Below are positions 11,800 to 22,425 of a stretch of DNA of 64,000 bases, one piece after another. The notes beneath the pieces are model-generated. The model searched no databases. It was not told the origin of the DNA and saw only the letters and a list, made by a program, of their open reading frames with translations. Every line of letters starts with the position of its first letter. The stretch's first letter is position 1. A program made the position numbers and the translations under genes. Origin of the DNA: Mermis nigrescens (taxonomy: Eukaryota > Nematoda > Enoplea > Mermithida > Mermithidae); assembly GCA_036768485.1 (NCBI GenBank), contig JAVLUZ010000715.1:124001-188000 (forward strand), written 5' to 3'.

Positions 11800-11918
11800 A
11801 TTTCGGGATCGAATAAGCCACGCAGCTTTAAACATTCGAAATAGGGGTACAGTGGAGCATTATTCTGGATTTCTTCGGCGGGAAAAGCGTGACCCTGCCA
11901 AATTTTGTCCTCTTTCTC
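11800..11918 (-). CDS. MAN1: MAN1 exon 11: WQGxAF and CLK-R-FDP segment
   Basis: The acceptor is ACGAATTATTTCAG (phase 0, matching exon 10). It encodes EKEDKIWQGHAFPAEE, then YFECLKLRGLFDPE, colinear with the MAN1 WQGQAF and CLKIRNMFDP motifs. The end is set at donor GTACGA (11799) because the family similarity stops there. That gives phase 2, which does not fit exon 12. Confidence 0.88.
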
Positions 11919-12302
11919 CTGAAATAATTCGTATAAAATAAAATATAGCCAAAAAATAAAATAAATATCAACTTTTTTTCGAACTATAATAGTGTCGAAA
12001 ATACAAAATTAATAGAAAATAAAAGCAAATAAAAGTATTTTGAATGGATAACGAAATCACTAAATTCCACATTACTAAATTACATGTATGAATAATTTTT
12101 ATTTTCAAATTATTATTAAAATTTTCTTCAAGAGTTGGTTACCGTAGCACCTAATTACTTTTAAAAACCAACAACTGACGATAATGTTTCTAACTTTATT
12201 CGTGAAGTAGTCAATATTTCAATAAATCAAAAAACCGATAAAATATTACAACTACATAAGCACTAAAAAATAGGGAAAATACAGTAAGATCACGTGTGAA
12301 AC

Positions 12303-12537
12303 CATACATGCAAGAGGGGGAGTGGGAGATCCCCCATCTAAAGTCGGCCGGTCCCCATCTCCCCTCTCCAAGCCAAAAAATGTTTGACCCCCCCCCCGGT
12401 TTTATGACAAAATCGAATTTTCAGGCCGTTTTTACGTGTTTTTTGGCCGTTGTTTGTTAGAAATTGGAGGTCACTTACTCCCCCTCAAAAATGGCCAGGG
12501 ACCCCCCCACCCGAAATTTTAAGCCGTTACATGTATG
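12303..12537 (+). mobile_element. Family B element, intact
   Basis: Perfect 8-bp duplication TGTGAAAC (12295-12302 and 12538-12545), ends CATACATGCAAG and TTACATGTATG. At 235 bp it shows the full monomer length. Confidence 0.88.
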
Positions 12538-12545
12538 TGTGAAAC

Positions 12546-13472
12546 ATATAGTTTTCGTCGTAAAAATTTAAACACTGAAGAGCCCATAAGTTTTTCTACG
12601 GATTGATTGGCCTCTTTTCAATCTCATTTCTTGATACTTAATTTCAGAATTTTCGATTTTTAATATAATTTTCCAATTGATCTTCGATATAATTTCTAAT
12701 CAGAATCAAAGTCTGATACCAGTTTAAAATCATTGCATATTTTAATTAAACGTCATAAGTAAGTTAGCTATGTATGTAGACTCCTCTGAAATCGCCCGTT
12801 GGACCTTCTCCCTGATTATTTTTCACTTGCAAATTTTTTTCCACTTTTTTAAATTTTTTAATTTCAAATTTTAATTTTTTTAATCCTTCATTTTTTCTCT
12901 AATTTGAAATCGTTTACTACTTGAGCCTTTCGTTATTTATTTATTTATCAGGTGCATATGGAATACATTCATAAAATTATTAATAAAAATATGCATTTTA
13001 AAACTTTTCATCAAATAACATTTAAAAAACATAATCAGTTTAAACTACTACAGTCAAGGAGCAAACGATGGATTGCTTAACAAATTTGAACTAATAGTTG
13101 AAAAATTATTAAAAATATAAAAAAATGTGATAAAAGTGTCAAATACATATACAAGAATTTTTCAAAAGTATAATTTCTTATATAAATGATAAAGAAATGA
13201 TTTTTGTATATTCCGAGAAGTAAATTTATAATTTCTCTAATCCCTGAGAGTTTTTAGAAAAAGTTACGGGTTTTGTCAATTTTCGATCAAAAATATGCTT
13301 AATGCTTATATCGCTTGCATCGAGGCATTTTTGACAGATTGTCTTTGGTTGATTTTTCACTATCAAAGGATCAATTGTTTGTCGTTTATTCAAGGTGAGC
13401 TTTCCCAATTGACTGACCAAAATAAATACGATTATTTATTTTTTTAATTACTTTTTATTTGTTTATCTATCA
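12546..13472. other. Intron 10, no recognised element
   Basis: Very AT-rich. A minus-strand open frame of 63 codons at 13226-13420, preceded by an acceptor-like TTTATTTTGGTCAG, does not resemble MAN1 and is out of phase with exon 10, so it is not called. Confidence 0.6.
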
Positions 13473-14253
13473 ATAGCATGAGCAGCTTGAGACCATCTGC
13501 ACACCATAAATTCTTCGCCATATTACGTACATACTTAGCTGTGCATTGATTTCTGATTACTTTTTTTATCTATTTATTATTTATGTATTTGTTTATTCAT
13601 TTTTATTTCAAACAGCAGTAGCACCAGCAGCTTGAGCAGCTTGAACTTATCTACACACCATAAATTCTTCGCCATATTTCGTACATATTTTTCTATGCAT
13701 TGATTTCAGATTATTTTTCTTACTTTTTAATCTATTTTTTATTAATTCATTTGTTTATTTTTTTATTTATTTTTATTTCATACAGTGGTAGCACCAACAG
13801 CATGAGCGGCTTGAAGCCATCTCCACACCATAAATTCCTCGCCATATTACGTACATATTTTTCTATGCATTGATTTCAGATTATTTTTTTAAAATTTTTA
13901 ATCTATTTTTTATTTATTAATTTGTTTATTTATTTTTATTTCATACAGCGGTAGCACCAGCAGCATGAGCGGCTTGAAGCCATCTCCACACCATAAATTC
14001 CTCGCCATATTACGTACATATTTTTCTATGCATTAATTTCAGATTGTTTTTTTTAAATTTTTAATCTATTTTTTATTTATTTATTTGTTTATTTATTTTT
14101 ATTTCATACTGCGGTAGCACTAGCAGCATGAGCGGCTTGAAGCCATCTCCACACCATAAATTCCTCGCCAGATACGCATTGATTTTCGGTCCGTACTCGC
14201 GATTCGTTTTCGTTTAAATATTCGACGGCTTTGTCCCAAATTGGGTATAATTC
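13473..14253 (-). repeat. Five-copy tandem array of MAN1 exon 10 3' half plus intron
   Basis: The motif complementary to GAATTTATGGTGTG recurs at about 13502, 13656, 13826, 13989 and 14152 (spacings 154, 170, 163, 163). Each unit carries about 70 bases of exon 10 (GEEFMVWRWLQAAHA), its donor-like end and about 90 bases of AT-rich intron. The copy at 14152 is the real exon. The next two units keep the reading frame, the fourth has an in-frame stop, and the fifth is more diverged and loses the tail. None has a usable acceptor in frame: a TAA lies between the nearest AG and the coding part. Confidence 0.85.
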
Positions 14254-14257
14254 GGCC
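14110..14257 (-). CDS. MAN1: MAN1 exon 10: winged helix, partly amplified in tandem
   Basis: It begins after GTGAAAATATAG and encodes AELYPIWDKAVEYLNENESR, then VSGEEFMVWRWLQ and an Ala-rich tail. This matches MAN1 WDRAVKFxEENESR and the GE-x-x-VWRW segment. The donor is GTATGA (14109), phase 0. The 3' half of this exon plus the adjoining intron is repeated downstream four more times (13473-14109). Confidence 0.93.
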
Positions 14258-14742
14258 CTATATTTTCACAATCAATCACTAAATTTTGACTATTTTAATT
14301 AATTTATTAATTTATCAATTGAAATATTTTATTTTAATAATTAATTAATTGATTGAATAATCATCCATCAATTTTAGACAAGTTTTGCCACAAAAACAAT
14401 TTCGAATGCGTAGTAAAGCTGGGCATTGCGCGTAAATAGATTTAGACTTTAAAATTTAAAAAATTGCTTAGACGAAAAATTAAAAAAAAATGATTGAAAG
14501 CTTTGATAACAAGTTAATACCCGAAAAATTTGAAATAAAAGTTTTAGCCAAAAAACTAGTGTCAGGAAATGCAAATGTCGTAGTAGGCTCACGAATGCAA
14601 AGCAAACAATGAAATAATTCTTCCTCAAAGGAAAGATAAAACGAAAAATAAAAAGGCAATAAACAAATATGAATATGCAGCTAAAGACAAAAGCTAAAGT
14701 ATTTTTGTTTTTTTATGAATTTAAAAAAAATTCTTTTGAATA

Positions 14743-15659
14743 CAGTTGTCGCCATGGAAGATGACGCGCTATCACTCTCAGAATTATAATAGATGGTGCA
14801 TCGCCAGCGCCGCGTTTCGTCCATCAAGCGCTATTATCTCTTTTTATTATTATACGCCAGTCTGTATCATCCCCACAATCTGGCGATGCGGACGGCGCCA
14901 TTTAGCTATTAATAGCGCCAACAAGAAGGAAGCGCGCACGTGAATGCTGGAAGTGCACACGTGAATGTCGTTCTATATTCAGGCGAGCCAACGTTAAAAT
15001 CAATATTTTCGCAAGCCGGCGACGGACGATGAATAATTTTGCAGAAAGGTACGCAATACAGAGTGATGTACGCAGCACTGATTGAGGGAGGGGGTTTTTA
15101 AACTTTTCGAATTGATTTATAAAAAACTCTAAAAATCAGGGGCGGATTTAGGGGGGGCGGGGGGCGCCGGGCGGCCGCCCCTCCTGCCATTGGCCCAAAC
15201 TAGTGCGAAAAATTAAGCATTTTTGAGCAATTTTTAGTGATTTTCGGGTCAAAACGGCTAATTTTTCCGCCCAAGTCAGGGTTCCGCCCCCCCTTAGGAA
15301 AATCCTAGATCCGTCACTGCTAAAAATGCTATTGAAGTTTTTCAGATGACTCAATAGATAATAATTAATAGACAGTGCTCGGGTTGCAAAAATATTGATT
15401 TCAATGTTGGCTCGCCTAAATATAGAAAGACATTCACGTGCGCGCTTCCAGCATTCACGTGTGCGCTTCCTTCTTGTTGGCGCTATTAATAGCTAAATTG
15501 CGCCGTGCGCATCGCCAGATTAACGGGATGATACATATTAATGGCGTATAATAATAAAAAAGAGATAATAGCGCATGATGGACGAAACGCGGCGCTCGCG
15601 ACGCACCATCTATTATAATTCTGAGGGTGATAGCGCGTCATCTGTCATGGCGATCACTG
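14743..15659. mobile_element. M3: TA-target inverted-repeat element carrying J2
   Basis: Ends CAGTTGTCGCCATGG and ATGGCGATCACTG, flanked by TA. Arms of about 260 bp (14743-15000 and 15397-15659) enclose a unique centre in which J2 is inserted. Confidence 0.85.
15137..15319. mobile_element. Family J element J2, nested in M3
   Basis: Perfect 8-bp duplication CTAAAAAT (15129-15136 and 15320-15327). Ends CAGGGGCGGATTTAGG and CCTAGATCCGTCACTG. At 183 bp it is close to J3. Confidence 0.88.
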
Positions 15660-15994
15660 TAATTTACAAAAACTTGAATCACAACTTAGGTGCTATGTAC
15701 TGATTCTCAATAAAAATCAAAGTAAATTAGGCTTAGAAATATCTACAGACTAAACTTAGTTCATTGAAAGTATAAATTTTTAAATAAGACGAAAATATCA
15801 AAATTGCATACTGGACACTCATTAAATTTATCGAAATTTTTTTAATAAGAGGGAATATGTATTACATACATATGTACATAAATGATTCCGAATAATTTTC
15901 AAGAACTTCAAAACTTAAAAACGGCCACTGGACTGATTTTTATAAATAGAAAAATGGATTTATTTATGTATGAAAATTATTCGAGATATTTTAC

Positions 15995-16097
15995 CTTCTC
16001 TGAGGTGGAATCAACATGTCTCTAACATGAGGAACAGCCAAATATGGCGGGCGATTGCCGTCGGCTAAGCAGTCCTCGTGATGCTTCTTCAAAATGG
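15995..16097 (-). CDS. MAN1: MAN1 exon 9: MSC winged-helix region
   Basis: The acceptor is CATATATGCAG and the donor GTAAAA (15994). It codes for ILKKHHEDC...RPPYLAVPHVRDMLIPPQR. The PHVRDMLIPP core is diagnostic of MAN1/LEMD2 C-terminal (MSC) domains, whose winged helix contacts DNA. Phase 1 in, phase 2 out. It lies between the M3 and C5/N3 transposon nests. Confidence 0.95.
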
Positions 16098-16559
16098 CTG
16101 CATATATGTACACAGACATGTATATGTAAGAATAGAAATATACGGAAGAAATTTAAAAAACTTAAAAACTGTAAAAAAAACAGATTATAAGCATATATAT
16201 GCTGGGTCAACACGGTTTTCTGTATTCGGCAAAGATTATTTCGATGTACAAAGACTTTTCAGGACCGTATTGTGCATGCAACGGATATCAGGATCCGAAT
16301 CCGTTATTATCCGGTATTATTTTGGATCCGGATCCGGATCCGGTATTTTGAAAAATTAAGATCCGTATCCGGATCCGAATCCGGTATTTTTAAAAAATAA
16401 GATCCGGATCCGTTATTTTTACAGTTTAAAACGGATCCTAAACGGATCCAAGAGATTATGATAAAAGATCATTAAACCTTAAATTGTATTGAAGAAACAA
16501 CATCATTATGAGACAAAAGCTTTACTTTGATAGTTTGATTCACTTAATACTGAAATTCA

Positions 16560-16690
16560 ATGACAGGCAAATTGTATTTATGAAACAGCAGCTTTTCCGC
16601 AACCAAATAAAATGGTAGATTGCTCAAAGTCATAAGTTCAACTAACCGCTCATCTATATCAATTGATCTTGCATCATCGTTATTCCATTT
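16560..16690 (-). pseudogene. Possible hAT transposase relic inside N3
   Basis: About 38 residues are open on the minus strand (DARSIDIDERLVELMTLSNL followed by PFYLVAEKLLFHKYNLPV). The LPFxLV-E-xxF pattern is typical of hAT transposases upstream of the RNaseH-like core. Adjacent frames (16870-16990) are polar and Lys-rich but carry stops. The assignment rests on this one motif. Confidence 0.35.
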
Positions 16691-16993
16691 TTTACCCTTA
16701 AATCGTAAATAAGTTAATTAGGAATCCTCTCATATAAAATATTTCATATAGCAAGTAAGCATGCTTCCATTGCCATTTGCACTTTTTGTTTTTCATGTTT
16801 CAAAGCAGTCTTTTCGCAATCTGCGTGTTTTTCTGCAAAGGAAAGTAGACACGCCTGACGCGAATCTTCTACAATCTGTGCTTAACAAGAAAACCTCTTT
16901 CCTTTTCTTTGATCTGCTGGAACTCCTCTGCTTTGAACATTTTATAATCCGCTACATGCTTTGTTTGCAGACGCTTTTTCATGCAGGTGATAC

Positions 16994-17741
16994 CAGTGTT
17001 TTTTGTACTCGGAAAAGATTTTTCCCGATGTACAAAAACTTTTTGGGACCGTCTTTGTACATGTACAAAGATTTTTGGGAAGACAAAAATTGCAAAAAAA
17101 GGTCTGAAATTCGCAAAATTTCATGGCGCTTTGCGCCGAAATGAATAACTGTGTGTTGTACATATCTTTATAATGGCAGAAATTGGATTTCAAAAGGAAA
17201 AATGTCAGATTGTTCGGCGCTTCGCGCCGTTTCAAAATGATAGTGATTTTCGCTCTTGGAGACGCAGGAATTTGATAAAATACACTACCAAAAGTGGAGC
17301 AACTCTGTTTTTAACACACTAAAATCGCTACTGTACCATATAATAGTACCCGAAAATTTGTGTGTACAAAATGTACAAAGATTTTTGGGAAGACAAAAAC
17401 TGTAAAAAGGTGTAAAATTCCCTAAAATTTCGGGCGCTTCGCGCCGAAATGAGATAATTGTTTGTCCTATATATTTTTAAAATAGCAGAATTTGCATTTA
17501 GAATGGAAAGATATCAAATTATTCGGCGCTTCGCGCCGTTTTGAGACAATTTTCAATAATTTTCGGCGTCAGAAACCCAGAAATTAGATAAAATACACTG
17601 AAAAAGATCGAAAACCCTGTTTTACAACACTAAAATCGCTACTGTACTATAGTACACAAAACTTTGCATGTACTAAATGTACAGACTTTTGGAGACCATC
17701 TTTGTACATGTACAAACGGACCTTGTACAAAAAAAACACTG
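16994..17741 (-). mobile_element. C6: dimeric family C element nested in N3
   Basis: Target duplication GGTGATAC/GGTGGTAC (7/8); ends CAGTGTTTTTTGTACTC and TACAAAAAAAACACTG. An internal right-end segment recurs at about 17370 (TGTACAAAGATTTTTGGG), showing two fused copies, the same design as C2. Confidence 0.82.
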
Positions 17742-18598
17742 GGTGGTACCCATCCACCGCTCCTGGAAAGCTTTGCTGCGCAGAGATTACATTGAGATTT
17801 AGTTTCGTTATCAGCTAGCGTAAAATAGTTTCAGATAGCACTATAAATGCTTTTTGGAATTTCCGATTAATGAGAGGAAGACGCCAGATTCGCAGTTTTT
17901 CAAGCTACAGCCGAATTAAGATCCATCCGGACCACTGAACCAAGCTCATGCAGCTTTGCTTATTTCATCGTCCTACGGTAATTCTGCTTCTGAAACTAAT
18001 GAGCACCGTACTTGCGAAGAAAAGTTTAAGTATTAAAAAAATTAATCGTTCATAATGTATATTCATGGATCCGGATCCGGATCCGTTATTTTAAATTTTA
18101 TGGATCCGTATTCGGATCCGGATCCGTTATTTTGAATTGTACGGATCCGGATCCGGATCCGATATTATTGGAAAACTGGATCCGTTGCATCCTTAGCATG
18201 AACAAAGATTTTTGGGAAGACAAAAACTGTAAAAAGGTGTGAAATTCCAATAAATTTTCGGCGCTTCGTGCCGAAATTAGTACTTGTTTGTCATATATAT
18301 CTTCAAAATGGTAGACTTTGCATTTAGAATAGATAAATGTCGAATTTTTGGCGTTTCGCGCCGTTTTGAGACAACTTTTAGTAATTTTTGGTGTCAAAAA
18401 CCCAAAAATACACTACCAAAGGTCGAAAAACCCTGTTTCACCACACTAAAATCGCTACTGTAACATATTATAGTACGCAAAAATTTGCATGTACAAAATG
18501 TACAAAGAGTTTTGGGGACCATCTTTTTTCAAGTACAAACGGACCTTGTACAAAAAGACACTGATGGTCAAGGAAGAGGTGGCCAGCGGGGGTTAAAT

Positions 18599-19228
18599 CA
18601 TACCTGTAAGGGCTCGAAATTTCGATTATAGGTCCCCGACCGATTCTTTCTTGGGTAACGGAAGTAAATTACCCACGGTTTTTTCTGTATTTGGCAAAGA
18701 TTTTTCCCAATGTACAAAGATTTTTCGAGACTGCCTTTGTACACATATAAAGATTTTTGGGAAGACAAAAATTGTAAAAAGGTGTAAAATTCCCCAAAAA
18801 AAATCGGTGCTGTATATCTTTATAATGGCAGAATTTGCATTTAGAATGAAAAAAAGTCAAATTTTCGGCGCCTCGCGCCGTTTTGAAACAATTTATAGTA
18901 ATTTTCGGCGTCAGAAAGTCAGAAATTAGCTAAAATGCACTATTCAACGTCGAAAAACCCAGTTTTACCACACTAAAATCGCTACGGTACCATATAACAG
19001 TACCCGAAGATTTGCAAGTATAAAACGTGCAAAGACTTTTGAGGACCATCTTTGTACGTGTACAAATGGACCTTGTATGAAAAAACACTGAAATGACCTC
19101 TAACTTTCGGCCAAAAACGGCCAAAAAACATAAATCGTTGGGGGGGTCAAACCTTTTCTGGCTTTAGGGGGATGGGAGGACGACCACCTTTGGGTGGGGA
19201 ATCCCCCATCCTCTCTCTTACATGTATG
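18599..19228 (-). mobile_element. Family B element carrying C7
   Basis: Flanks GGTTAAAT/GGTAAAAT (7/8); ends CATACCTGTAAGG and CTTACATGTATG. Confidence 0.83.
18674..19090 (-). mobile_element. Family C element C7, nested in B
   Basis: Ends CACGGTTTTTTCTG and ATGAAAAAACACTG; flanks AAATTACC/AAATGACC (7/8). Contains GGCGCCTCGCGCCG. Confidence 0.83.
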
Positions 19229-19261
19229 GGTAAAATCAAAGAACGGGAACATAGTGAATTG

Positions 19262-19562
19262 TAGTCAGTTTCTTGTGCAAGATTTTTTGATAAAAGTGCA
19301 AAGACGGTTCCCAAATGTCAATGTTGTACATACATTCTGTACATGTGAATTTTAGTGTACTACAATATGGTGCAATAGCACGTTTTACGTTTCTCATCGA
19401 GCACTATCCAATGGCATCAAAAATCCCTAAAAAAGCAACAAAATTTCAAAATTTGAATTCTGGGGAGGGGGGTATTTTGATTTCTGGGGGGGGGGGGTAT
19501 TTCAACTTCTGGGTTGTGCATATCCCCCAAACCCCCCCCCCCACACACCCACGTGTGGTTTA
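19262..19562. mobile_element. Chimera of a C fragment and an inverted E fragment
   Basis: 19262-19378 is family C left-end sequence (TTGTGCAAG, GTGTACTACAATATGGTGCAATAG). It joins directly to E sequence in reverse (TCTCATCGAGCACTATCCAA, then CCACGTGTGG). No boundary duplication at the join. Confidence 0.55.
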
Positions 19563-20024
19563 ATAGCCGTTATTAGTGAAGTTTAACTAATTTATGAGTT
19601 CCTAGCGATGAGACATATAGAAATATATCAATACAGCGCTAAGCGTCAGGAAATTTCGTTATTATTAAGCTTTCCGAGTGGAATTTTCGATCTTATTTTC
19701 TAGGTAAGCTAAAAAATTGTCTGGCAGCAGCTTTCGTCCTCTCAAAATCGCCTGGCAGTATTTTTCGAAACCTCAGGTAGGTATAATACCTCCTCTCAGC
19801 CCCCCCCCCCTCTGCCCATTTGTGAACATAAAATTTTTTATACTTAAAAAGAGAAGAAAAGAGCGTGACTTTTTGATATTGTTCTCAACTTCTCATTTTT
19901 CGGTCTTTCGGTTTTTAAACGTTCTTAAATTCCTTTTTACTCCTCAAAAATTTTTAACACACGCTTCACCTTCATAATAGTGACGCAGCTCGAGTCATCT
20001 ATTGCATTTAAATAAATAGTATGC

Positions 20025-20490
20025 ACGTAACGACCGGACAAGCAGGTGAAGGTTTAACCCCCCCCCCCACCCCCGATCGGAAAAAATGGAAAAGTTCGTG
20101 GGGAGAACGAGGCAAAATTGTGTAAGGCCAAAAATTGATAAAAATCAAAATTTTCTTCTAAAATGCTTGAAATTGACCAAAAATAGTTTCAATGCTAATC
20201 TAGCATTAGTGCGTGCCAGTTTTTAGGGTCATTCTGGCCCCAAAAACTCACTAAGTAACCCCAGACCGGCTGAATCCCCACAGATCGACCATGCTGTGCA
20301 TATATGCAGGCACGTACGCTGGCGGTCTTATTAGGGGGGCCAACACCAATTTTTTTGCGGGGACTAAGCCCAAAAAGGCCAAAAATAGCACAATGCAACG
20401 TTTAAAGTCTCATTTTTCCGATTTTTCTGAATTTTGGGAGAGTCCGAACCGAACCCCCCCCCCAGATGCGTGCCCGCATATATGGTAACG
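20025..20490. mobile_element. Family P copy with K4 at its right end
   Basis: 20050-20306 matches the copy at 57720-58010 (GAGGCAAAAT, AAATGCTTGAAATTGACC-like, then GATCGACCATGCTGTGCATATATG). K4 is inserted in the terminal CATATATG. Confidence 0.5.
20307..20476 (+). mobile_element. Family K element K4
   Basis: Perfect 8-bp duplication CATATATG (20299-20306 and 20477-20484); ends CAGGCACGTACGCTGG and ATGCGTGCCCG. It ends 190 bases from MAN1 exon 8. Confidence 0.82.
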
Positions 20491-20666
20491 ACCGATTCAA
20501 ATGTGCAACTGGCATTTTTTTATTTCCGAATATCTGGTCTGAAAAAAGAAAAAATAAGTGGGCGAAGAATTTCAACTGTAAAAAATAAACTTTTTATTTT
20601 TTATTTTTCATGTTTTCCTTATTAAACGCATACATATGTACACATATACGCCATGCGAATATAAAC

Positions 20667-20768
20667 CTATGATTTCTTCCACCATTTCGAATATATTTCT
20701 TTGTTCCTCCGCCACTTTATGCCACTTGTATTTTTTATAAGCGAAAATGCCGTAAATTGTTCCAACGG
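20667..20768 (-). CDS. MAN1: MAN1 exon 8: rest of TM2 and start of MSC region
   Basis: It is separated from exon 7 by a 73-bp intron (acceptor ACGATACATTTTAG). It finishes TM2 (TVGTIYGIFAY) and continues KKYKWHKVAEEQRNIFEMV, matching the basic-then-helical start of the MAN1-Src1 C-terminal domain. The donor is an unusual GTTTAT (20666); it is accepted because phase 1 matches exon 9 and the family alignment continues without a gap. Confidence 0.88.
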   Translation of the reverse strand, partial: PLEQFTAFSLIKNTSGIKWRRNKEIYSKWWKKS

Positions 20769-20841
20769 CTAAAATGTATCGTAAAAAATATTTGTCAGGC
20801 GGAAATATTTCAAGTTTAAAAGACGAATAACTTCAGCTTAC

Positions 20842-20910
20842 TAAGCAAGACGAATAATACAGGTAAGATCATATTTCTGTACACGAAATCGAGAGTATCA
20901 ACGCCAGCGC
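20842..20910 (-). CDS. MAN1: MAN1 exon 7: short lumenal piece and start of TM2
   Basis: A 69-nt exon between ATTTTTTACAG and donor GTAAGC (20841). It completes a split Gly codon from exon 6, then encodes VDTLDFVYRNMILPVLFVLL, the beginning of the second membrane helix. In this reading the lumenal loop between the helices is only about 25 residues, far shorter than the roughly 130 usual in MAN1. Exons may therefore have been lost or missed between 20910 and 22420. Confidence 0.82.
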
Positions 20911-21046
20911 CTGTAAAAAATGCAAAAACATAAAAACAATGGTTTATGTAAATGAAATACGCAAATAACCATAAATTTTAATAAATAATACGTATGTAGT
21001 ACTCACACTCGCATATGATCTGGGTGGGGGTATGGAGGGTTCCCCC

Positions 21047-21697
21047 ATACATGCATACGAAGGTGAAGGGGGTATTACCATACCTAGGCGTGAGGGGTTT
21101 TAGGGTATGCACCCCCCGAATTCAATTTCTGAAATTTTTTGTCTTTTTCGCAATTTTTTTGATGCCAATGAATTTCGCTCGATGAGAAGCGATGAAAAAT
21201 ATTTTTTTTGCAATACCACCATTTTTAAGGCCATTTTTTGACCTTTAAAAAAATGTGCACCCACCCCCAGAGCTTTGGTGCCGCCCACTATTAGTATTAC
21301 CCCCTAAAGGGTCAGCCGGACAGGTACTGTTCGGCGATTTTCAGCTGATGGAATGTTTTTTGTATCATTTTTACAAGGTCAAAAGTAGGAAAAACGTGAA
21401 AATTTTTCCGGCGCTTCGCGCTAGATTAGTACTTTTAAGTACTTTTAAGTACTTTTCACTCAAAAAGCGCTCAAAATTGATAAATTTTTGCATTTTTTAG
21501 TATTAAAAGTGATATAAAGCAGTCAAAACGGACTAAAACTGTTTTTAAAATGCAATATTACCACGAAAAAACGTTCTACAGGCTATTTTGACCATTTTGA
21601 TCGTTAAAACAGCAAAAAAATCGTGAAGGTTAAATTAACTGTTTTGAATTTATGGGATTTCACACCCTTGCCAACCTCCTGACCTTGTGCACCTATG
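21047..21697 (+). mobile_element. Family H element carrying E
   Basis: Flanks GTTCCCCC/GTTCCCAC (7/8); right end GTGCACCTATG. It matches H at 41394-41811 (CAGCCGGACAGGTACTGT, TTTTAAGTACTTTTAAGTAC, AACGTTCTACAGGCTATTTTG). Contains GGCGCTTCGCGC at about 21410. Confidence 0.78.
21080..21293 (+). mobile_element. Family E element nested in H
   Basis: Perfect 8-bp duplication GTATTACC (21072-21079 and 21294-21301). The intact H copy at 41394-41811 has the same GTATTACC at the same place, which confirms the insertion site. Confidence 0.88.
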
Positions 21698-21709
21698 GTT
21701 CCCACAAAA

Positions 21710-22075
21710 AAGTTTTCACCCCCTCCCCCAAAAAAATTATTCGCGCTTTTCCAAAAGTTCCCTAAAATTTCCTAAAAATTCGTGGAAAATGTGCTGTCAT
21801 ACGGTTTTTTAGTTACATACATACATATTGCTCAAAAGTGTCAAATTTTCAGCGCTTCGCGCCATAAACTCATTTTTTTAAACTAAAATTTGTTCAATTT
21901 CTTCGATTTTTCCTATTTTTTCAGAATTTTTTTCTCGATTTTATGCTCTAGAAAGAAATGCGTCGCTAAAAAACGCCGAAAAACTATTTTTTACGCGTAT
22001 CCTTTATGTTTTAGCCCAAAAAAGGAACTTCAAAATTTCAATCTCCCCCAGAATTCCGATACTGTGCACGTCTGT
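21710..22075 (-). mobile_element. Family D fragment, inverted
   Basis: It shares the D order in reverse: GTTCCCTAAAATTTCCT, CAGCGCTTCGCGCC, ATTTTGTTCAATTT, TATGCTCTAGAAAG, TTTTAGCCCAAAAAAGG. Ends are not clear. Confidence 0.5.
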
Positions 22076-22204
22076 ACCGGACTGGTCCTTCGGTAGACCG
22101 AGCCGACCCCTACATCGAACAAACTATCCATTATGCTGACAAATGATTGATTATTAATTTATAGTTATTTATTATTTATAATCATATTTAACATATATTT
22201 TTAT

Positions 22205-22425
22205 CAATATTTTTTTACATTTACTTTACACTATATCCTTCCTTTAAACTACATCCGTACTTGACACTACATCCTTAATTTACGTTACATCTTACTTTAC
22301 ACTACGTCCTTACTATGAACTGCAGTCTTACGTTACACTACATCCTTACTTTAACTACATCCTTATTTTACACTACATCCTTTCTTTAAACTACATAATA
22401 CTTTACACTACATCCTTACCGTACA
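22205..22425. repeat. Minisatellite, about 20-bp ACACTACATCCTTACTTT units
   Basis: About ten diverged copies of TTACACTACATCCTTACTTT, ending at the donor of MAN1 exon 6. The donor itself (CATCCTTACC on the plus strand) looks like the last unit of the array. Confidence 0.75.

Larger units (their letters stand above)
16279..18192 (-). mobile_element. N3: 1.9-kb hAT-like element with GGATCC subterminal arrays
   Basis: Both subterminal regions (16288-16440 and 18065-18185) are runs of GGATCCGGATCC with TATT spacers. Likely target duplication TGTGCATG/TTAGCATG (6/8). On the minus strand around 16580-16680 the conceptual peptide DIDERLVELMTLSNLPFYLV resembles the segment before the catalytic part of hAT transposases (LPFxxVE). 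Many stops make it a relic. Confidence 0.6.
16211..18563 (-). mobile_element. Family C element C5, split by N3
   Basis: Ends CACGGTTTTCTGTATTC and TACAAAAAGACACTG; flanks TGGGTCAA/ATGGTCAA (6/8). Only the first 68 bases and the last about 370 are C; N3 fills the rest. Confidence 0.75.

Noticed and set aside
13226..13420. 63-codon minus frame with a good acceptor as an alternative MAN1 last exon
   Set aside because: Wrong phase for exon 10 and no convincing similarity; exon 11 at 11800-11918 fits the family perfectly.
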